Shown here: positions 24,740-29,541 of the stretch, piece after piece
Layout: each line of letters starts with the position of its first letter
Numbering within the stretch: the first letter of the stretch is position 1
Assembly: GCA_002344825.1 (NCBI GenBank)
Contig: DDUN01000046.1
Span: 1-29,541 of the forward strand
Reading direction: 5' to 3'
DNA length: 29,541 bases
DNA from: Candidatus Multiplicimicrobium inquinatum
GTDB lineage: Bacteria > Omnitrophota > Omnitrophia > Omnitrophales > Aquincolibacteriaceae
Notes under the pieces: generated by a model
What the model saw: the letters and a program-made list of their open reading frames with translations, nothing else
The model's database searches: none
What the model was told of the DNA's origin: nothing
Program-made: the position numbers and the translations under genes

Positions 24740-26473
24740 ATGGCAAATCCCAAAAATGATCTTAAAAATCTTTTGATTGAAGCGCAGGTAGCGACCGAGC
24801 AAGTTTTGAATGAGTGCCTTGCTAAACAACAGGGTAAAGAAAAACGGCATTTGATTGACTTGATTCTTGAGGATGGCCGGCTTGATCAAAAACGACTGAC
24901 CGATTTTTACCAAACTAAGTATTTGTATCAGTTGTTTAATCCGGATACCGAAGTTTCCGACCCTGATTTATTGGATCTGATCAAGCCTGACTTAGCGCAA
25001 AAGCTTGGGTGTCTTCCTTTAAAACAAGATTTTGAAACCGTGACATTTGCGATGGCGAATCCGCTTAACTTAGCGGCTCAAGATGAGCTTAGGCTAGTGA
25101 CTAAAAGACGAATTAAGGTTGTTGCCGTATCTAAAGACGTGCTTTTAGCCGAAATAAAATCCCGTTATAAATTAGATTCAAAACCTACACCGCAGGAAGA
25201 AGCCATTGCAACTGATTCCAGTTTGGAAGAGCTTGCCAAGATGGTTGAGTCCGAGTCGGGGGATATGGATGATTCTTCGCATACTGCCGAAATGATAGAA
25301 GTAGCGCATCAGGCGCCTGTGGTTAAGCTTGTGAACACCATTGTGATTGAAGGGTTACGCCGCCGTGCGAGCGATATTTTTATTGAGCCGTGGGAGCATG
25401 AAGTACGTGTCCGTGCGCGTGTGGACGGATTGCTCGAGGTGATTGCGACTCCGCACAAAATGTACGCTGAAGCGATTGTCTCCCGAATCAAAATTATGAG
25501 CGAGCTCAATATCGCCGAACACCGGGTTCCGCAAGATAGCCGTTTTAAAGTGAAATTTCGCGGACGTGAAGCGGATATGCGCGTTTCTATTCTGCCCAGC
25601 GCGCATGGTGAAAAAGTATGTTTGCGTATTTTAGATACCAGCAATCAGGCGCATGACATTTCAAAGTTGGGCTTCACCGAGCGCGAGCAAAAGATTATTC
25701 GTGAATCCGCGGAGCGTCCGCACGGAATGATTCTTGTGACGGGGCCCACCGGCAGCGGAAAAACGACAACGCTCTATTCTATTCTTAAATATTTGGATGA
25801 ACCCGATGTCAACATCACTACTGTGGAAGATCCGGTTGAGTATCAGGTGTATGGGATCAACCAAGTGAATGTCCGCGATAAGGTAGGATTAACTTTTCCC
25901 TCGGCATTAAGATCGATTTTGCGCCAGGACCCGGACGTTGTTTTGATCGGGGAAATCCGTGATGCTGAAACTTTGGACATTGCGGTAAAAGCAGCTATGA
26001 CCGGACATTTAGTTCTGAGTACGCTTCACACGAATGACGCGGTCAGCTCCATCATTCGTATGGTTAATTTGGGGTTGGAGCCGTTCTTGATTGCCTCAAC
26101 CGTGATTATGATTTCCGCTCAGCGTCTTGTGCGAAAGCTTTGCGGGCGTTGCCGCTATGCTTACGAATTGGACAAAGAAATCATTAAGCGGCTTAATTTA
26201 AATCCGGAGACACAGAAAACATTTTGGAAGCCGAAGGGTTGTCCACATTGTAGAAATACCGGGTATCAGGGGCGCAGCGTGATTACCGAAATTTTTCAAA
26301 TGACTCCGGCGGTTTTAAAATTAATTATGCTGGGAGCTTCAGCTCAGGAGCTAAAAAGTTTGGCGAAAGGAGAGGGAATGAATACATTGCGTGAATCCGC
26401 GATGGCGAAGGCGCTGGCTGGTGAAACGTCGCTTGAAGAGGTTTTTCGCGTGACGCAAGAAGGCGGGGACTAA
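24740..26473 (+). CDS. PilB/GspE-family assembly ATPase (first copy)
   Basis: This is a hexameric cytoplasmic ATPase that powers pilus or pseudopilus assembly. The N-terminal region (1-145) is a diverged MshEN domain lacking the first RxG. The motor has an Asp box at 211-230 (SDIFIEPWE, where most relatives have SDIHIEP), Walker A GPTGSGKT (335-342), Walker B region DPDVVLIGEIRD (399-408 for the core) and His box LSTLHTND (426-433). A zinc-binding tetracysteine is formed by C468, C471, C501 and C504 (CGRC, CPHC). Length 577 is typical. It is three bases from the second ATPase. The Phe in the Asp box is unusual and may alter hexamer contacts. Its assignment to pilus extension or to secretion cannot be settled here. 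Confidence 0.94.
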   Translation: MANPKNDLKNLLIEAQVATEQVLNECLAKQQGKEKRHLIDLILEDGRLDQKRLTDFYQTKYLYQLFNPDTEVSDPDLLDLIKPDLAQKLGCLPLKQDFETVTFAMANPLNLAAQDELRLVTKRRIKVVAVSKDVLLAEIKSRYKLDSKPTPQEEAIATDSSLEELAKMVESESGDMDDSSHTAEMIEVAHQAPVVKLVNTIVIEGLRRRASDIFIEPWEHEVRVRARVDGLLEVIATPHKMYAEAIVSRIKIMSELNIAEHRVPQDSRFKVKFRGREADMRVSILPSAHGEKVCLRILDTSNQAHDISKLGFTEREQKIIRESAERPHGMILVTGPTGSGKTTTLYSILKYLDEPDVNITTVEDPVEYQVYGINQVNVRDKVGLTFPSALRSILRQDPDVVLIGEIRDAETLDIAVKAAMTGHLVLSTLHTNDAVSSIIRMVNLGLEPFLIASTVIMISAQRLVRKLCGRCRYAYELDKEIIKRLNLNPETQKTFWKPKGCPHCRNTGYQGRSVITEIFQMTPAVLKLIMLGASAQELKSLAKGEGMNTLRESAMAKALAGETSLEEVFRVTQEGGD

Positions 26474-26476
26474 CTC

Positions 26477-28174
26477 ATGATTTCCCAAGAGCTGATCAAA
26501 CAATGGGCAATCGAGCAAGGAGTTCAGGAGAAGCAATGGAGTGACCACCTGGTCAAGAGCCGAAAGTTGAGTCAAAACATTTTTCAATATTTGATGGCGC
26601 ATGGAATTGTGTCTGAACAAGTGGTTCTCGAATTTATCAGTGCGCAGGAAGAGCTTCCGATTGTTAATCTTAAATCGATTCGATTTGATGATGAGATTTT
26701 AAAAAAAATACCTAAGCGTGTCATTGAACAGTACCGCGTTTTTCCTGTCGGAGTTTTGGGTAAGTTGATGACGCTTGCGACGAGCAACCCTTTTGATTTG
26801 CAGGTGGTTGATGATGTTCGCAACGTGACGGATTGTGAAGTGGTCATTGTATTGGCTTCTCCGAAACAGATTAAAGAATTTATTGATGAAAAGTACTCTG
26901 AATCAACCAATCAGCTTAAAGAGTTTGTGGCCGCGGATGATGAGGGGATTGAGTATGTAAAAGGCGGTGACGAGGGGCAGGTTTTGCAGTCGAAGTCTTC
27001 TTCGGACGAAGCTCCGGTTGTGCGTATGATTAATTTGATTCTTGACCAAGCACTTAAGCTGCGCGCGTCGGATATTCACTTTGAGCCTTTTGAAAAAGAC
27101 TTTCGGGTGCGCTACCGCATTGATGGTGCGCTTCGAAGTTCCTTCTCGCATGCCAAAGATATGTATGGAGCGATTGTCGCCCGCGTCAAAATCATGTCAC
27201 AGCTCAATATTACCGAAAAAAGAGTCCCGCAAGACGGCCGCTTTGGCATGGTTTTCGGCAAGGATAGGCGTATTGATTTTCGTGTTTCAATTTTGCCCAC
27301 GTACTTTGGCGAAAAAGTGGTTATGCGTATTTTAGACAAAGGGGGTCTGAAGGGATCTTTGGCGGACATTGGCCTTTCATCCAAACCGACTGAAGCTCTC
27401 TCAAAAGCGATTGCGGTTCCGTACGGAATGGTGCTGGTTACGGGACCGACCGGAAGCGGAAAATCCACAACACTCTATTCCATGCTTAATACTTTGAATA
27501 CCCCGGATCGAAACTTAATGACGATCGAAGACCCGGTTGAATATCAGGTTGAGGGCATCACTCAAACGCAAGCAAAACCTGAAGTCGGACTTACTTTCGC
27601 GAGCGGACTGCGATCGTTGCTTCGTCAGAGCCCCGACATAGTTCTGGTGGGGGAAATTCGCGACAAAGAAACTGCGGACATTGCGGTTAAAGCGGCTTTA
27701 ACCGGACATTTGGTTTTCAGTACTTTGCATACAAACAGCGCCGCGGGCGCAATGACACGTCTCATTGATATGGGTGTGGAACCCTTTTTAATTGCGTCTT
27801 CAGTGATTGCTGTCGCGGCGCAGCGGTTAATACGAAAAATTTGTCCGCATTGCAAAAAATCAACTGAAATAACGGAAGATGTTTACCGAAGATTGCACCT
27901 CAAGCCGGAAGAGTGGGTGGGCGTTAAAGCTTATAAAGGTGACGGGTGTGAGAAATGCAACGGCACAGGATATTGGGGGCGTATGGCTGTGATTGAGGTT
28001 TTGGCAATGAATCCCGAATTGCAGGGATTAGTGATTCAGCGTAAATCAAGCGATGTCGTTCACGCTACGGCCGTTCGCTACGGCATGGAAACTTTGTTTC
28101 AGAATGCCCTGGGTTATTTTCGATCGGGACAAACAACGTTAGATGAAGTTTTAAGAATTGCAACCGCGGAGTAA
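26477..28174 (+). CDS. pilB: PilB/GspE-family assembly ATPase (second copy)
   Basis: This second complete ATPase of 565 residues carries all consensus motifs: Asp box ASDIHFEPFE (197-206), Walker A GPTGSGKS (323-330), SPDIVLVGEIRD (385-396), FSTLHTNS (414-421), and zinc cysteines C456, C459, C491 and C494 (CPHC, CEKC). The N-terminal domain (1-140) is MshEN-like. It differs from the preceding ATPase throughout, so the pair is an old duplication and not a recent one. By its consensus motifs and its position directly before pilC it is the better PilB candidate. The PilC/GspF gene begins immediately after its stop codon. Confidence 0.95.
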   Translation: MISQELIKQWAIEQGVQEKQWSDHLVKSRKLSQNIFQYLMAHGIVSEQVVLEFISAQEELPIVNLKSIRFDDEILKKIPKRVIEQYRVFPVGVLGKLMTLATSNPFDLQVVDDVRNVTDCEVVIVLASPKQIKEFIDEKYSESTNQLKEFVAADDEGIEYVKGGDEGQVLQSKSSSDEAPVVRMINLILDQALKLRASDIHFEPFEKDFRVRYRIDGALRSSFSHAKDMYGAIVARVKIMSQLNITEKRVPQDGRFGMVFGKDRRIDFRVSILPTYFGEKVVMRILDKGGLKGSLADIGLSSKPTEALSKAIAVPYGMVLVTGPTGSGKSTTLYSMLNTLNTPDRNLMTIEDPVEYQVEGITQTQAKPEVGLTFASGLRSLLRQSPDIVLVGEIRDKETADIAVKAALTGHLVFSTLHTNSAAGAMTRLIDMGVEPFLIASSVIAVAAQRLIRKICPHCKKSTEITEDVYRRLHLKPEEWVGVKAYKGDGCEKCNGTGYWGRMAVIEVLAMNPELQGLVIQRKSSDVVHATAVRYGMETLFQNALGYFRSGQTTLDEVLRIATAE

Positions 28175-29419
28175 ATGGAAGTTATGCCCACTTATGAATA
28201 TTTGGTAAAAGACCGCTCGGGAAAAAGCAGTCAGGGCGTGCGTGAAATGGATTCGCAGGAGTCTTTGGTGAGTCAGCTTCGCACCGAAGGTTTTTTTATT
28301 ATCAGTATTCACGAAGCCAAACCGGCTCCCACGGTTTTTGGCATCGCCAGCGGCTCTTCGGGTAAAAAGGCCGGTGGCAAAAGCGGAAAAGTTCAACTGG
28401 ACGATTTGGTGGTTTTTTCTCGCCAAATGGCGACGCTTGTCGGCGCCGGTATTCCGCTGATTCAGACATTGGATATTTTGGGGAGCCAGCTTGAAAAAGA
28501 GAAATTTCGTTCGGCCGTCAAGAAGGTGCATGAAGAAGTGCAAAACGGCGCATCGCTTTCCGAAAGCTTGATGAAACATCCCAAAATTTTTCCTTCACTT
28601 TTTATTCAGATGGTGAGAGCGGGTGAAAAGAGTGGAAGCCTTGAGGAGATTTTGGATCGCGTCGCGAACTATCTTGAAAAAACAAGTGTTCTTCAGAAAA
28701 AGGTGAAGTCCGCCATGATGTATCCGGCCGTGGTTACGATGATGGCATTTTTAGTAACTTTTGGGATGCTCGCTTTTGTGATTCCCAAGTTTGCAACCAT
28801 CTTTGACGGTTTGGGGGCAAAGCTGCCCGCGCCGACTTTGTTTCTTATTAATCTGAGCGGGTTTTTGGCGCAAACCTGGTGGATTATTCTTCCGGGAATT
28901 GTCGCCGGCTTTTGGGGGTTTGGGCAGCTGCTTAAAATACCTGCTTTGCGCTTGCAGTGGGACGGCATGCTTTTGCGCATGCCTGTTTTTGGACCGCTTC
29001 TGATGAAGGTCGCGGTGAGTAAATTTTCTAGGACGCTTGCGACGCTGATTAAAAGCGGAGTGGCTATTTTATCGGCGCTGGATATTGTTTGCAAAACGGC
29101 GGGGAACATGAAAATTGAAGAAATGGTCGTTTCTGTTATGGAGTCCGTAAAAAAAGGTGAAACGATCGCCGGTCAGCTTGAACGGCGCGCTGTTTTTCCA
29201 GCGATGGTGACCCGCATGATCGCGATTGGCGAGGAAACGGGAGAATTAGAAGAGATGTTGGTGAAGGTCGCGGATTTTTACGACGCGCAGGTAGATGCTT
29301 CCGTTGACGGATTAACTTCGTTGATTGAACCTTTGATTATTGCCTTCTTGGGGATTGTGATTGGCGGAATTGTTATCGCTCTCTTTTTGCCAATTCTATC
29401 GTTGACCCAGCATGTTTAA
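28175..29419 (+). CDS. pilC: PilC/GspF-family inner-membrane platform protein
   Basis: This is the inner-membrane scaffold on which the PilB ATPase acts to extract pilins. Two T2SSF domains are visible, at about 81-205 (FSRQMATLVGAGIPLIQTLDIL, MVRAGEKSGSLEEILDRVA) and about 284-407 (FSRTLATLIKSGVAILSALDIV, MIAIGEETGELEEML). Three hydrophobic segments lie near 185-205, 224-250 and 385-407. Two starts are possible. ATG 28175 follows the previous stop directly and has GCGGAG three bases upstream. ATG 28184 gives the family-typical MPTYEYLVKD start. I list the longer form, with the shorter equally plausible. A Gly/Lys/Ser-rich stretch at about 58-73 is a flexible linker. Confidence 0.95.
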   Translation: MEVMPTYEYLVKDRSGKSSQGVREMDSQESLVSQLRTEGFFIISIHEAKPAPTVFGIASGSSGKKAGGKSGKVQLDDLVVFSRQMATLVGAGIPLIQTLDILGSQLEKEKFRSAVKKVHEEVQNGASLSESLMKHPKIFPSLFIQMVRAGEKSGSLEEILDRVANYLEKTSVLQKKVKSAMMYPAVVTMMAFLVTFGMLAFVIPKFATIFDGLGAKLPAPTLFLINLSGFLAQTWWIILPGIVAGFWGFGQLLKIPALRLQWDGMLLRMPVFGPLLMKVAVSKFSRTLATLIKSGVAILSALDIVCKTAGNMKIEEMVVSVMESVKKGETIAGQLERRAVFPAMVTRMIAIGEETGELEEMLVKVADFYDAQVDASVDGLTSLIEPLIIAFLGIVIGGIVIALFLPILSLTQHV

Positions 29420-29493
29420 TTCTTAAAGGTTTCTTCCTCTTGGGGCGATAATCTAAGAGTCACTTTTTATCTTTAACTGCCTAAGGAGACTCT

Positions 29494-29541
29494 ATGAAAT
29501 CTCTTGTGAATAAAAAAGGTTTTACCCTTGTGGAAATTATG
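29494..29541 (+). CDS. Type IV pilin / pseudopilin (3' partial)
   Basis: AAGGAGA (29482-29488) lies six bases before the ATG. The 16 visible codons read MKSLVNKKGFTLVEIM. This is a class III leader: a short basic segment, cleavage after Gly9, then Phe+1 to be methylated and the conserved Glu+5 of the mature pilin. The gene continues past the right edge. Position after pilC supports a structural pilin or a GspG-like pseudopilin; the visible part cannot tell which. The 74-base gap before it contains a GATAAT (29447-29452) with no good -35. Confidence 0.92.
   Translation, partial: MKSLVNKKGFTLVEIM

Noticed and set aside
1..29541. CRISPR arrays, insertion sequences, prophage or rRNA
   Set aside because: No spaced direct repeats, transposase, integrase or rRNA motifs were seen on either strand.

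Overview
The window reads as a chromosomal segment of an uncultured Gram-negative-type bacterium. Candidatus Omnitrophota (formerly OP3) or a close PVC-side relative is my best guess. The reasons are a giant multidomain gene, tandem PilB/GspE-type ATPases next to a type IV pilin, FecR-like and glucoamylase-like envelope proteins, and an EF-P whose loop carries TPGNLRAF. This placement is inference (roughly 60 percent), because no 16S rRNA or ribosomal-protein cluster is present. All protein genes run on the + strand. Only one tRNA pair (Arg, His) is on the - strand.

Region 1 (1-10523): a giant gene, open at the left edge, encodes at least 3,156 residues. It has a SecA-like DEAD motor at the N-terminal side, a central hydrophobic block, and three metalloprotease-like segments with HESME, HEIRH and HEMTH at the C-terminal side. 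Two small exported or membrane-anchored proteins of unknown function follow. Region 2 (10591-10848): tRNA-Arg(UCU) and tRNA-His(GUG) on the - strand with a likely shared promoter.

Region 3 (10949-18158): a tightly packed run. It holds a D,D-carboxypeptidase with a peptidoglycan-binding tail, a glucoamylase-like lipoprotein, a PgeF/YfiH laccase-domain protein, an EF-P family protein, a membrane FecR-domain protein, SmpB, and then the tmRNA with its own promoter. SmpB and tmRNA together form the trans-translation system. EF-P is also a ribosome-rescue factor, acting on stalled peptide bonds. A nested palindromic element sits directly against the tmRNA 3' end.

Region 4 (18312-20496): a short DnaJ-type co-chaperone overlapping a LOG-family nucleosidase, then a promoter, a duplicated 5' fragment of a tRNA, tRNA-Val(UAC), tRNA-Asp(GUC) and a clear intrinsic terminator. 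Region 5 (20542-24123): rimO, a PgsA-PgpA fusion covering two consecutive steps of phosphatidylglycerol synthesis, and cinA, all overlapping.

Region 6 (24291-29541): a type IV pilus / type II secretion operon. It comprises a stand-alone MshEN domain protein (candidate c-di-GMP sensor), two different PilB/GspE ATPases, a PilC/GspF inner-membrane platform protein, and the start of a type IV pilin cut by the right edge. No CRISPR array, insertion sequence, prophage or rRNA was seen.
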